From Mucilaginibacter sp. KACC 22773 (lineage in GTDB: Bacteria > Bacteroidota > Bacteroidia > Sphingobacteriales > Sphingobacteriaceae): a stretch of 64,000 bases of DNA. The position numbers and the translations under genes were made by a program. The notes below the pieces were generated by a model. The model worked only from the letters and a program-made list of their open reading frames with translations, was not told the origin of the DNA and did not search any database. The DNA is taken from contig NZ_CP117883.1 of the NCBI RefSeq assembly GCF_028736215.1, forward strand, positions 5,890,001 to 5,954,000. The letters are read 5' to 3'. Below are positions 36,030-44,969 of this stretch, one piece after another. Each line of letters starts with the position of its first letter. The stretch's first letter is position 1.

Positions 36030-38402
36030 ATCGGGTAGGTCGGCAGGATTACTCCCGCTTTCCCCCCTAAGAACCGTACGTGAGAGTTTCCCCTCATACG
36101 GCTCAAGTAACTTAAAGCTTCTTTATAGAAGCCGGCTCATGATAACCGTAACTTAAGTTGGTCGCTGCTTCTGCGGCAAACATCATGTACAAGCGTATTT
36201 CTAATTTCGTCACCAAACCGAAGACGGGTGGTGGCCCATTGAAATTCCGCTCCAATCAGTTTACCGCAAAGAGGACACACACGGTTTTGCTTATTCCAAA
36301 GGTGTAGCAAGGCTCTTTTTCCATCCAGCGATTCAAGCATTTTATACACTTCTCTCGCATGGAAGTAAGGCTCCCAAGCAGCATCGAACGGATTGGCATC
36401 CTGTTTAATCTGAACATGCCTAATTATCTTCGTATCGTACATCCGTTTCAGAGAAAAGACTTCGCTTTTCCCTTTATAATCGGGTGTATCCACTGCAAAA
36501 CACCAGTTCCTGTTTTTGATTCTTCGGAAATACCTGTCTGATATCCAATACCTGCCTTTTTTGGGATGCCTTCTTAGCGCCCAAGACCACAATTTTTGGA
36601 ACATCAGGAAATCAACTTTTCTAAAAGTCTCGGAAGCCGAACTACTTTTGAAGTAATTCGCCCAGCCAGTTATTACGGGGTTTAATTGTCTAATGAGAAC
36701 TTCCTGTCTGCTGGTTTTATTGGCACGTATAATGCCGCCAACTTTCTCGGAGAGTTTCGATAGACTTGCTTTGGATGGTTTTGTCAAGAGTTTTCCATTA
36801 TCATATTTACGGATATTGAAACCTAAGAAATCAAACCCATCAGTAATATGCGTTATCTTGGTTTTCTCTTCTGAAAGCGTTAGACCTCTTTCGGCAAGGA
36901 ATTCTTTAACTAACGGTAATACTTCTGTTTCTAATTGCTCTTTAGTCCTTCCGGTGATAATGAAATCATCAGCATAGCGTACCAGTTTTACCTTTGGCAC
37001 AATGGCTACTTTGTTGACTTTCTTAATCTTGAACTTGCTTGCAAGCAATGTCTGCAAGCCATCCAGTGCAAAATTAGCAAGAGTTGGTGAGATGATTCCG
37101 CCTTGCGGTGTGCCCTCATCTGTAGAGAAACGTTCATTGTTAAAGATGAAACCACATTTCAACCATTTTTGGAGAATGCTTTTGTCCATAGGAACATTAG
37201 CTAATAACCAGTCATGACTGATGTGGTCGAAACATCCTTTAATGTCTGCTTCCAGAACCCATTGCGGAGAATACCCTTTTGATAACAGGCTAAAGCTTAT
37301 TTGCAGAGCATCCTGTGCGCATCTTTCCTTACGGAAGCCATAAGAATGACTGTCCGCTGTGGTTTCAGCGACTGGCTCTAAAGCCATCAGGTACAATGCT
37401 TGCATTGTCCTGTCTTTCATCGTAGGTATCCCTAATGGGCGTTCTTTACCATTACTCTTTTTAATGTTTACCCTTTTTAGTGGTTGGGGTTTGTAATCCC
37501 GTCTTTTCAGGTCGTTAATTGCCCTAAATTTAGCATTGGTAGTAGACCACAATACATTGTCTACTCCAGCCGTGTTTTTACCTTTGTTAGAGGTTACCCG
37601 CTTTACTGCCAAAGCTTTGGCATAAAACGAATGAGTTAACAGCCACTGCAAGGCATTCACCTTGTTGTATCTGCACTCTTTCTGAGCCTTTACAAGTCTA
37701 ACTTGTAGCTTTCTAACCTCTTGTTCGCATTGGTTCCAGTCGATGCTGTCCCAATTGCAAACTCGGTCAGAAGGCGCACACGATTTTTCAATTACGTTCA
37801 TTTGCTTTCCTCCTTTTGAAAGTTCTAATAGTTAATTGTAAAAAGTTACCATACAGAAGTCTGCCCGCTTTCGCGTAGGGTGACGTTTAAACCCTTATCC
37901 GTTCCATTACAGAACGGCCTTCGCTTTTTCTGCTTTCTTATACCCGCACCACTATCGGCTCACCTTACGGTTTGCTTTCCTGCGCCAGCAGGAGTGATAC
38001 GGGCTTACCGAGTTCTGCATAAGTGACAAATGAATGGGTTAGGCTCCGTCTATCCACCGGCAGTGCTATTGTTCGTGTACCCCATGCATGGACGGGGGTA
38101 ACCGACTGCTTCCCTTTTGGGTCATAGCCTATCAGTATCTTTGGCTAATACGAAGTTACGATGGTTCAAACGACAGTTCACGTATGTTAGCCATACCATT
38201 CAACCTTGAGCCCCAATCTTATGATACTAAAGATTGTTGCAAGCCTCACGGCTTTATGCTCCTTCATCGCGAAAGGGCTTTTTTACTCGGCAGCTTCATA
38301 CAAAACAGTTACCCGTAATGCATGTGCCGATAGGTTTCTGCTGACGAAACAGCAGGTCTGATCATATTGTCAGACAATCACTTATGCAACTTCTCGTCGC
38401 AC
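36030..38402 (-). mobile_element. Group II intron inserted in traG
   Basis: 2373 bp on the minus strand. The 5' end is GTGCGAC (consensus GUGYG) right after codon TGG; the 3' end is CCGAT (AY) right before AAG. Domain V is recognisable at about 36062-36102: GAGCCGTATGAGGGGAAAC then TCTCACGTACGGTTC. The intron-encoded reverse transcriptase lies in domain IV. Removing these bases restores one open traG frame of 807 codons. The insertion falls in the Walker B segment (V-V-E-E-A-W) of TraG, a highly conserved and so widely available target. Boundaries are to the base by reading-frame and consensus logic. Confidence 0.9.
36137..37801 (-). CDS. ltrA: Group II intron-encoded reverse transcriptase/maturase
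   Basis: 554 residues. Reverse transcriptase domain with S-Y-G-F-R, G-T-P-Q-G-G-I-I-S-P and the catalytic Y-A-D-D-F near 277; a maturase X domain follows (W-A-N-Y-F, then F-R-K-V-D); an HNH endonuclease domain closes the protein with C-P-L-C near 509 and H-D-V-C-R-R. The set RT-X-HNH identifies it as a group II intron protein that helps splicing and retrohoming. It is not a retron or DGR reverse transcriptase. Intact. Confidence 0.93.
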   Translation of the reverse strand: MNVIEKSCAPSDRVCNWDSIDWNQCEQEVRKLQVRLVKAQKECRYNKVNALQWLLTHSFYAKALAVKRVTSNKGKNTAGVDNVLWSTTNAKFRAINDLKRRDYKPQPLKRVNIKKSNGKERPLGIPTMKDRTMQALYLMALEPVAETTADSHSYGFRKERCAQDALQISFSLLSKGYSPQWVLEADIKGCFDHISHDWLLANVPMDKSILQKWLKCGFIFNNERFSTDEGTPQGGIISPTLANFALDGLQTLLASKFKIKKVNKVAIVPKVKLVRYADDFIITGRTKEQLETEVLPLVKEFLAERGLTLSEEKTKITHITDGFDFLGFNIRKYDNGKLLTKPSKASLSKLSEKVGGIIRANKTSRQEVLIRQLNPVITGWANYFKSSSASETFRKVDFLMFQKLWSWALRRHPKKGRYWISDRYFRRIKNRNWCFAVDTPDYKGKSEVFSLKRMYDTKIIRHVQIKQDANPFDAAWEPYFHAREVYKMLESLDGKRALLHLWNKQNRVCPLCGKLIGAEFQWATTRLRFGDEIRNTLVHDVCRRSSDQLKLRLS

Positions 38403-40301
38403 CCAGGCTTCTTCCACAACGAGCGCCTTACGCCTGTCAGAGCGGTACCGCATCTTTTGGAGGAATACGTCCATAATGGTCAATGTCACGAGTGGAAAGA
38501 GAATTTTGTGCTCCTTCACGCTATCGATCTCATAGACAATGAAGCGTTCGGTAAACAGGGATTTGTCAGCATCCTTATTCAGGATCGTGGCAAATTCACC
38601 GCCTTTATAAAACTTTTTAAGCACGTACCGGAACTCATCGAAGTCGAACAGGATTTTTTCTTCCGCCTTGATTTCCGGTATCTTTTCCAGCGAAAACTCA
38701 TAGAAGGTATTGAAGTTCAGCTCGGCACCCCCGGCGAAAAATTTGCTGTAGTAAGCAGAAATGACGTTTGCAACGACATCACGTTCAACGGGGCTATAGG
38801 AACCTTCGGCCCCTTTCCAGGCAACCCCGATGAGGGTACACAAAAAATCCTTCTTTTCGATGTTGTACTCCGATTCTTCAATGCGAAAAGGGTTCATCGT
38901 GATCGGCGTTTTATCCGTATAAGTGATGTATTTCCCCTGGTAATAGGAACAAAGACCTGAATAAGAGTGACCCGTATCGACAATGACCACGTCCATGTTA
39001 TAGAGCATGTATTGCTCGATCAGCGAATTCATGAAAAAAGACTTGCCGGAGCCACTGGGGCCGAGGCAAAACCGGTTTCTGTTATTGATCCGGCCGGACC
39101 GCATAGGCAGATCTGAGGGGTCAATGCCAACGGGTATTCCCTGGCGGTCGGTGAACCTGATTAAAAAATCTGAAGCTTCATCTTGTGGCAGTGACTCTTT
39201 AAAAAAGAAGCAAACGGCTGCATCACAGGTGGTCAGAAACCAATCATATTCTTTTAACTCTACGCCATTGCCGGGCAAGGCCGTGCGGAACAGCTCCAGT
39301 TGGTTATAGGCGTTTTTGCTTGGTATGATGCCTAACTGGAAGAGGGAATTTTCTATAAAATTGACCGCCTTTTGTATGGCCGTAACGGGTGCAGCGACCA
39401 GGATATTAAAATGGCAATTGACCAGTAGCTGGTTCTCCCGGGCGACATCATTCAATAACTGGTCGATGTCTTCCACACATAATTGGTTTGCCGGGTCGGG
39501 TATTCCCGCATGCCTTTTCTTTTTCTGCTCCAGCTTGCGGAGCGTCACCACCTGGTTTGGTATTTCTATGACCTGGTTATAAACGATCACATCTACGCCC
39601 GGCACCTTGAACAGGAATGACAGGAAGTCCACGGGAAACCCGCGCATGCTTTCTTTATCGTTTAATTCGATATGCGGGGAAACATCCGGAGGCAGATCGA
39701 TGCTGTCAATATTGACCAGGCTGATATTGCGTACCGAGCGGTCACCGATCCTGATCTCTGTCTCGGATGGAGACAGGTTATCCAAAACGATATTGGACCT
39801 GCCAAAGTCCATGCTGAGCAGTTGTAAGATCAGGCGGTTCAGCTGAGCCTCATTCAACGTGGCGGCTGATGGCAGCACATCTAATACTTTGCCTATGGCC
39901 TGCCTGAAATCCCGCAGAACCCGGGCATCGTACACATAAAACGCGCCTTTTTTTACCTGGCGCGTGATCGTTAAATAGGTAGCCACCTGCAGACATTCCC
40001 GCCCATTAAAATGCGCATTATATTGTTTTTGCAGGTATTCGGTGGCCGGTGGCCCTTTATAAGGTGAGCGGCTGATGATATCCTGTTTTTGCAGGAGATA
40101 ACCATCCCCTAAGATCTTAATTACATTATTGAGCAGATGGTGAAATTCATCATAGCCTGCCGGGTAAGCGGAATAACGAATGACGGGGTTTACCATTTGG
40201 ATCACCACGGAGCATTCACCGTTCAGGCCAATCAGCAGATCGTATTCACCATCTTTATCCACCCCCGCATAGGGGATGTTAAACAAGGTTTTTACGGCCA
40301 T
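38403..40301 (-). CDS. traG: TraG conjugation ATPase (VirB4-like), N-terminal exon
   Basis: 633 codons from ATG at 40301 (earlier frame start at 40394 lies within the traF gene). Contains D-L-L-I-G-L-N-G-E-C, Walker A G-P-S-G-S-G-K-S near 418, H-S-Y-S-G-L-C and ends V-V-E-E-A-W at the exon border. TraG powers assembly and substrate transfer in the Bacteroidota T4SS. Without splicing, translation would run into the intron and stop after V-R-R-E-V-A, giving a truncated protein that lacks part of the catalytic core. Confidence 0.9.
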
Positions 40302-40566
40302 AATGATTAAGGATGTAAATATTTGAGGAGCGGCTTTTAGCATGAAGGCCGCCCTTTTGTTTGCTGGCGGTGAAAAGCAAACCACCGACAACAAAGCCGA
40401 TCAAGACCATGGCACCAAGCCACATATTGACCAGAGACATGGTTAAAGCCCCAAACACAAGTCCGGTTAAAAGGGAAGCGATACCCCAGTAAATGAACTT
40501 GCCTTTGAAGCCTTTGAATATAAGGGGCCGTTGGAGCCCCTTATAAACAGGATACTTCCTGGCCAT
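40279..40566 (-). CDS. traF: Conjugative transposon protein TraF (VirB3-like, DUF4133)
   Basis: 95 residues from ATG at 40566 (M-A-R-K-Y-P-V-Y-K-G), 2 bp after the traE stop. Two TM helices (WGIASLLTGLVFGALTMS and WLGAMVLIGFVVGGLLFTA) follow a basic start, as in DUF4133. Likely the VirB3-type partner of TraG. Overlaps the traG start by 23 bp. Confidence 0.85.
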   Translation of the reverse strand: MARKYPVYKGLQRPLIFKGFKGKFIYWGIASLLTGLVFGALTMSLVNMWLGAMVLIGFVVGGLLFTASKQKGGLHAKSRSSNIYILNHYGRKNLV

Positions 40567-40568
40567 GA

Positions 40569-40874
40569 TTACAAGCCGAAGAAAGCTTTGATCACCAATG
40601 CGGAAACAACGAGAAATACACAGGAACCTCCCCATCCCATTAGTTCCTTATTGATATCTTGATCACCCGAATTCCACTTGGAATAGACGCGGATGGCACC
40701 AACGATACCAACGATGCCGCCGATCACCAATGTAATATTGGTTACAGGCGCCACATAGGTCTTTAAGGTGGAGGTTGCTGTGTTCAGGCCGTTAACACCG
40801 CTTTGGGCAAACACAGGAATGGATAGCGCCAGCAATACGGCTGAAGCCCATAACTTTTTTGTTTTTGAAAACAT
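40569..40874 (-). CDS. traE: Conjugative transposon protein TraE (DUF4134)
   Basis: 101 residues: signal peptide (SAVLLALSIPVFAQ), then two TM helices (VTNITLVIGGIVGIVGAIRV, SCVFLVVSALVIKAFFG) around N-S-G-D-Q-D-I-N-K-E. Matches DUF4134/TraE, which by size and topology recalls the VirB2 pilin. Upstream lies a second, diverged member of the family. Confidence 0.85.
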   Translation of the reverse strand: MFSKTKKLWASAVLLALSIPVFAQSGVNGLNTATSTLKTYVAPVTNITLVIGGIVGIVGAIRVYSKWNSGDQDINKELMGWGGSCVFLVVSALVIKAFFGL

Positions 40875-41093
40875 TAAATTGGAGAAAAAATAAAGGCGGA
40901 GATCTTTTAGAACCTGCTGAGTGCAGGCCGGTTATGCTAAAAGAGCGTTCAGATCACGAACAACGCCCCGCTTATTTCACCCATGATATAGCAACTTGAC
41001 TGCCGGGCAAACCCTAAAGGATCTGCAATTGAAGAAGGTAAAGACAGGAATCTTTTACAGCTTCGGGGAAGAAGCTTATCAAAAAACGGGCAT

Positions 41094-41384
41094 TCAGATT
41101 CCGAACAATGCCCGCAGGAAAGGACCCGCAAGGATCATAAAAAAGGAAGCAAAGAACCAGCCGGCAACTGCTGAATCGATGTGGTCTCTGCCCATCTGCC
41201 AGTTATGGTAGATCCTCAGTCCGCCAAAGAGGCCAAATAAGACGGCCAGCACCATGCAGCAGTCAAAGGCGGAAAAGAACGACCTGGAAAGGTCTTGTTT
41301 AGCCTGCTGCATTTCGGCGATGCCGGGTTGTGCAAAACTTACCGCCGTTAGCAGGCAGCAACCAGCAGACAGTAAAAATTTCAT
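41094..41384 (-). CDS. Second TraE-like (DUF4134-type) protein
   Basis: 96 residues: signal peptide (LLSAGCCLLTAVSFAQ) and two TM helices (CCMVLAVLFGLFGGLRIY, FFASFFMILAGPFLRALFG). R-I-Y-H-N-W-Q-M-G aligns with R-V-Y-S-K-W-N-S-G of TraE. Two pilin-like genes in tandem are common in this T4SS class. The 3' end is echoed by a degenerate repeat at 40945-40975. Confidence 0.75.
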   Translation of the reverse strand: MKFLLSAGCCLLTAVSFAQPGIAEMQQAKQDLSRSFFSAFDCCMVLAVLFGLFGGLRIYHNWQMGRDHIDSAVAGWFFASFFMILAGPFLRALFGI

Positions 41385-41388
41385 GCTT

Positions 41389-41673
41389 TTAAAAGCTTAC
41401 AGATTTGATGTACTCGACCGATTCTTCACGGGCAAGATTAAAAAGCTGTTTAAGGCTGACACCACCGGAAAAGGTGACCGGAGACTCCTTGCCGGAACCG
41501 GCCACTTCTTCGAAATGCGATCTTACAGGCTCGATGTCCTCCACAAAGGTGAGTTCATGTTTATCGTTTGCGGTTTCCCCGCGATTTAAACGCAGGTAGT
41601 CCCAAAGGATCAGGGCGGCATAATAGGTAGTATAGATACCAAACAGCCACAAGGCAAATTTTATCCAGGTCAT
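41389..41673 (-). CDS. Small membrane protein of the tra operon (TraC/TraD position)
   Basis: 94 residues with one N-terminal TM helix (FALWLFGIYTTYYAALILW) and an acidic cytoplasmic or periplasmic tail (E-D-I-E-P-V-R-S-H-F-E-E-V-A). It overlaps the upstream gene by 4 bp and precedes the TraE-like gene by 4 bp. The place matches small TraC/TraD genes of such operons; the sequence gives no further clue. Confidence 0.6.
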   Translation of the reverse strand: MTWIKFALWLFGIYTTYYAALILWDYLRLNRGETANDKHELTFVEDIEPVRSHFEEVAGSGKESPVTFSGGVSLKQLFNLAREESVEYIKSVSF

Positions 41674-42074
41674 AATGGGGTTCTGTTAAGATAGTTTTGA
41701 ATGATGGTTTTGAATTCGGGAGTGGTATTCAAAAGATGCCTGACGGAAAATGCCACGAACTTGGACATGTCCACGCCGGTGGCCAGTTTAAATTTATTGA
41801 GCGTATCGACCGTTTGGCGGTCGAACCTTACATGCATCAGCGTTTTATGATCGCTGGTATCATAGGCAAACAGCGCTTTTTTTATACTGCGATCCGTCAC
41901 CTGATGGGCGGCATTTTCATTGACCGATTGCACCGGCACTTCCGGCTTCTGTACGGGAAAGCTGGTGCTTTTCCCGGTATTTTGACCACCGCTTACATGT
42001 TGTTGCCACCTGCGGACGGCATAATGGGAAAGGAAGCTGCCCAGCAGCAAAGCGGAAACTTTTGTAAGATTCAT
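41670..42074 (-). CDS. TraB-like (DUF3408-type) protein with N-terminal membrane anchor
   Basis: 134 residues. N-terminal hydrophobic stretch (SALLLGSFLSHYAV), Pro/Gln-rich linker, then a ribbon-helix-helix-like C-terminal domain: V-R-F-D-R-Q-T-V-D-T-L-N-K-F-K-L-A-T-G, closely repeated in the next gene upstream. ATGA overlaps at both ends. Proteins of this kind follow ParA in Bacteroidota tra operons and may link the nucleoprotein to the membrane. Confidence 0.6.
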   Translation of the reverse strand: MNLTKVSALLLGSFLSHYAVRRWQQHVSGGQNTGKSTSFPVQKPEVPVQSVNENAAHQVTDRSIKKALFAYDTSDHKTLMHVRFDRQTVDTLNKFKLATGVDMSKFVAFSVRHLLNTTPEFKTIIQNYLNRTPL

Positions 42075-42421
42075 AATTCAGTGTTTTGAATGTATTGTTT
42101 GATGATCGTTTTGAGTTCAGGGTAGGTATTCAGGAAATGTTTGACGGCAAACGAAACGAACTTGGTTACCTCGATACCTGTAGCCATTTTGAATTTATTC
42201 ATGATATCGACCGTCTGCTTATCGAACCGGGCATGAACCATGTTTTTATTTTCGCTGTTATCATAGCCGATCAGGGCGGTAAGGATGGCGACTTCCGTCG
42301 ATTTTTCCGTTTTCTTTCCAGTAGTTTTCGATGCTTTTGTCTTGGTAATTGCTTCTTGTTTTGCCTGTTTGTCGCCCGGCTTACTCATTTGTTCGCGGAG
42401 CTGGTCAGCTAAGGTTTTCAT
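42071..42421 (-). CDS. TraB-like (DUF3408-type) protein, cytoplasmic paralogue
   Basis: 116 residues from ATG at 42421, which makes a 4-bp ATGA overlap with the parA stop. Lys-rich linker, then A-R-F-D-K-Q-T-V-D-I-M-N-K-F-K-M-A-T-G, paralogous to the downstream gene but without its membrane segment. A ribbon-helix-helix DNA-binding partner of the ParA-like ATPase is a reasonable inference (ParA/ParB-like small protein). Confidence 0.6.
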   Translation of the reverse strand: MKTLADQLREQMSKPGDKQAKQEAITKTKASKTTGKKTEKSTEVAILTALIGYDNSENKNMVHARFDKQTVDIMNKFKMATGIEVTKFVSFAVKHFLNTYPELKTIIKQYIQNTEL

Positions 42422-43044
42422 TTTTTCCATAAGCGGTCGGCAAATATTTGTTCGAATACCGGGGTGATCACGCCGTAAAGAGATAAGGGTGTTTGGAAAG
42501 TGGTGATCCTTTGAAAGTCGATGCGGTCCGGGATGGCTGCGGTGATGATGCCAAACTTGGACAGTTGTTCATTGACCTCGCTCATGATCTCAAATTTTAC
42601 GTTGGCTTTGATCCGGTTAGGGATAAAAAATACCTGCACGTTTGGGTTTACCTTTTTAAGGACCACAGTGAACAATACCGTCGATTCAAAAGTGAATTCA
42701 TCGTAGGCAAAAGGACAGATTACCAGGTCAGCAGACCGAAAGACGGGTATCAGCCCGTCATCATCCAGCTTACCGGGCAGGTCGATGAGCACGGCGTCCT
42801 TCTTGTTTTTCGTCAGGACATTAGCCAGCATCGGAAAGTTTTCCAGGGTAGCCGGTAACACATCATAGGGTTCAACATTTTCCAGCACCTTGGCCTTTTC
42901 AAATTTTTGTGATATGGATTGCTGGTAATCCATATCGATGATGGTCACGGGCCAGTCTTTAGCCAGGCTCAGGTAATTCCCTGATAGGACAGTGAGCGTA
43001 CTTTTTCCGACGCCGCCTTTTTGGTTGCCATATAAACAGATCAT
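42418..43044 (-). CDS. traA: ParA-type ATPase TraA
   Basis: 208 residues. Deviant Walker A at the start (G-N-Q-K-G-G-V-G-K-S-T, 6-16), I-I-D-M-D-Y-Q-Q-S, and V-L-I-D-L-P-G-K mark a ParA/MinD ATPase. In CTnDOT-type elements TraA has this fold and leads the tra operon. It may partition or position the element before transfer. Coupled by ATGA to the RHH-like gene. Confidence 0.87.
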   Translation of the reverse strand: MICLYGNQKGGVGKSTLTVLSGNYLSLAKDWPVTIIDMDYQQSISQKFEKAKVLENVEPYDVLPATLENFPMLANVLTKNKKDAVLIDLPGKLDDDGLIPVFRSADLVICPFAYDEFTFESTVLFTVVLKKVNPNVQVFFIPNRIKANVKFEIMSEVNEQLSKFGIITAAIPDRIDFQRITTFQTPLSLYGVITPVFEQIFADRLWKK

Positions 43045-43120
43045 AATTTTTCAATGGAGTAATAAGTTTTAAAATGATAGAGATTCATCGTGAACGAAGG
43101 ACCAACCGCATTGACCGGTT

Positions 43121-44113
43121 CTAACGGGTATTCGTCCTGGCCTTTTTTTGCCGCCGGCGTTTCATGCCCAATACCTGCTGATCATCGACATCGTCAGCGA
43201 TCATCACCGGGCTGATATGCACAGGCTCCGGTGCGTATTCCGAATAATAGGTGATCGCATTTTCACCTAAATAATCATGTAGTTCGATGCGCCGCAGTTG
43301 GTAGGTATTTTCCGTGTGGATGTTTTCATTCAGCAGGTATTTGAGGTTGAGGATCTCGCTTCCTTTGAATACCTGTTTGGTGGCGTGGTCAATGACCGTA
43401 TAGCCGTAGGGCTTTTTACCTTCAGCGGAATGAAAAACCAGGTCAAGCTGATAGTGTGCCCGCATGGATTGCACAAAATCCTGGTCAGCTTTGGATGTAT
43501 TAAAGAGCGATCGGATCTCGGTTATCCTCGCCTTATCAGGCACATAAGCATTCAACTTTTTCTGTAATTTTTCCTCCTCGACATAATCCCTGCCGAGGAA
43601 GCCCTGGTTTTCCAGGATCAGGTAAAACTGGGCTTTGGTACTGAAGCGGTATTGCATGGCGAACGAATAACCCAATACCTTATTGATATTCCTGACCGCT
43701 CTGACCTGCTCATAGTCCCGGTCTATCTGTTTGCCATCCTTGCCTACACGTGAACTCACGATGTGCACGTGATTGTTATCCGTGTCTTTGTGAAACACAA
43801 TAAGATAAGGCTGGTCGCCGTATTTCATTTCCTTTAGCCACATCACGGCAGCTTTTGTTAGTTCCTGCTTGTTATAATTGCGGCCTCTCGCGGAGATGGT
43901 TGCATGAAACTGCGTGTTTTTAATACCTTTATTTTGCGCGGATACCATGAGCAGGTAGTTGACCAGGTCCTGCGGCCGCGGGTTGCTTAGTGCCTGGAGT
44001 ATGCCGAAGTTGGCGATCAGCATCAGTTCACCGGTGTTCCGGTCCACTTTGTTGGTATTGTATTTCACGCCAGCAAATACCCTGGATGGTTTTTCTAAAA
44101 TATGAGCGATCAT
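43121..44113 (-). CDS. mobB: MobB-type relaxase
   Basis: 330 residues from ATG at 44113 (the frame also reaches a TTG at 44125). N-terminal relaxase domain with a candidate nucleophile Y in K-Y-N-T-N near 14 and the three-His metal site in D-T-D-N-N-H-V-H-I-V near 110-118. This is the nickase that starts transfer at oriT and stays bound to the strand. The C-terminus is strongly basic (M-K-R-R-R-Q-K-K-A-R-T-N-T-R), as expected for a T4SS signal. Upstream lies the phased TAAC array, then MobA. Confidence 0.88.
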   Translation of the reverse strand: MIAHILEKPSRVFAGVKYNTNKVDRNTGELMLIANFGILQALSNPRPQDLVNYLLMVSAQNKGIKNTQFHATISARGRNYNKQELTKAAVMWLKEMKYGDQPYLIVFHKDTDNNHVHIVSSRVGKDGKQIDRDYEQVRAVRNINKVLGYSFAMQYRFSTKAQFYLILENQGFLGRDYVEEEKLQKKLNAYVPDKARITEIRSLFNTSKADQDFVQSMRAHYQLDLVFHSAEGKKPYGYTVIDHATKQVFKGSEILNLKYLLNENIHTENTYQLRRIELHDYLGENAITYYSEYAPEPVHISPVMIADDVDDQQVLGMKRRRQKKARTNTR

Positions 44114-44128
44114 GGCTGCGGGCAATTA

Positions 44129-44432
44129 TAACGCTGTAAGGGGCGGACGGACTAGCAGCATAAGGCTATTACCAAAGAGCTTGATAACGCGATATCAGCA
44201 GGACGCTATAACGCCATAACAAAAGATCGACCGATCCGGATAACGCGCTAACGATATAACATGATAAAATGATAACGCCATAACCCGGTAACGCTATAAC
44301 GCGGTAACACCTGAACAGGATAACGTTATACTTTTCTAACGGAATAACTTTATAACAGCGTAACAGGATAACATCATAACCCGCTATCGATATTTCTTTA
44401 TAACGCTATAACACGATAATCCAATATCGGCG
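44129..44432. repeat. 8-bp-phased degenerate TAAC array between mobA and mobB
   Basis: Cut into successive 8-mers from 44129, the region gives 38 units; 21 begin with exact TAAC and 30 match TAAC with at most one mismatch. All exact TAAC in the array fall on the same 8-bp phase (positions 44129, 44185, 44209, 44217, 44241, 44249, 44257, 44273 and so on to 44409). The other four bases vary, with a bias to GCnA (TAACGCTA and TAACGCCA occur twice each). No open frame. Likely protein-binding array or part of oriT in the mob region. Confidence 0.85.
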
Positions 44433-44437
44433 ATAGA

Positions 44438-44848
44438 TCAAAGTCCCATGGCCCTGATAATTTTCCGAAGTGCGGCTTCCAGGGATTGCTGGATCCGGAT
44501 ATATTCTTCAAACAGGTCATTAAAGTTTTGGATGATCGGGGGTGATAGCTGGCCTTTCAGTTTCAACGTATTGGCATGTTTAGCCAATTGATTGATGTTA
44601 TTTCCGATCCGTCCCATCTCGGCGCCGACCCCATCCATGTTCCTGATGAGTTCCCTGGCATTTATTACCGCATTTTTCGCGTTTGACAGTACCCGCATCC
44701 GGATCAGTTCGGTTTTGGAAACACCCAGCTCTTTTTCCAGTTCGGCTACCTCCCGGTATTCGTCCTCGGTGAACCTGACATTGATGAACTTCGTTCGCTT
44801 TCCCGCCGCTAATTGCGGCCTGCCCATTAATTTCTTTCTGTGCTCCAT
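44438..44848 (-). CDS. mobA: MobA relaxosome accessory protein (MobC family fold)
   Basis: 136 residues. Basic N-terminus (K-K-L-M-G-R-P-Q), then N-V-R-F-T-E-D-E-Y, a ribbon-helix-helix start, then helices with G-V-S-K-T-E-L-I-R, and I-G-N-N-I-N-Q-L-A, a hallmark of bacterial mobilisation MobC-type proteins. It binds oriT and assists the relaxase. Oriented in line with mobB, separated by the 8-bp array. Confidence 0.88.
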   Translation of the reverse strand: MEHRKKLMGRPQLAAGKRTKFINVRFTEDEYREVAELEKELGVSKTELIRMRVLSNAKNAVINARELIRNMDGVGAEMGRIGNNINQLAKHANTLKLKGQLSPPIIQNFNDLFEEYIRIQQSLEAALRKIIRAMGL

Positions 44849-44889
44849 GAAAAAATGAGTTGCGAAATTTTTTTATCTCCCCCCGGGAG

Positions 44890-44927
44890 GGCAAGAGACT
44901 TTTTGTGAAACAAAAAGACATCTTGCC
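44890..44927. other. oriT: oriT-like hairpin upstream of mobA
   Basis: Interrupted inverted repeat: GGCAAGA + GA + CTTTTTGT, loop GAA, ACAAAAAG + ACA + TCTTGCC. Two stems of 7 and 8 bp are separated by small unpaired bases. It lies 41 bp upstream of mobA, where Bacteroidota mob regions carry oriT. The T-rich arm could also work as a terminator for the methylase gene (minus strand), so the assignment is by place and shape. Confidence 0.5.
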
Positions 44928-44969
44928 GTTGCAAAAGCAACGGAATTACCTATAATCAAATCAGTGTTT

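Noticed and set aside
36137..37801. Diversity-generating retroelement
   Set aside because: The protein has RT, maturase X and HNH domains, and group II domain V and boundary sequences are present. No template/variable repeat pair was seen.
40949..41131. 60-codon minus-strand gene between the two TraE-like genes
   Set aside because: Only its last residues (GALFVI) resemble the TraE-like end; the rest shows no signal peptide or TM helix. Treated as a degenerate repeat.
44129..44432. CRISPR array
   Set aside because: Repeat unit is 8 bp with a 4-bp core and no spacers; no cas genes in the window.
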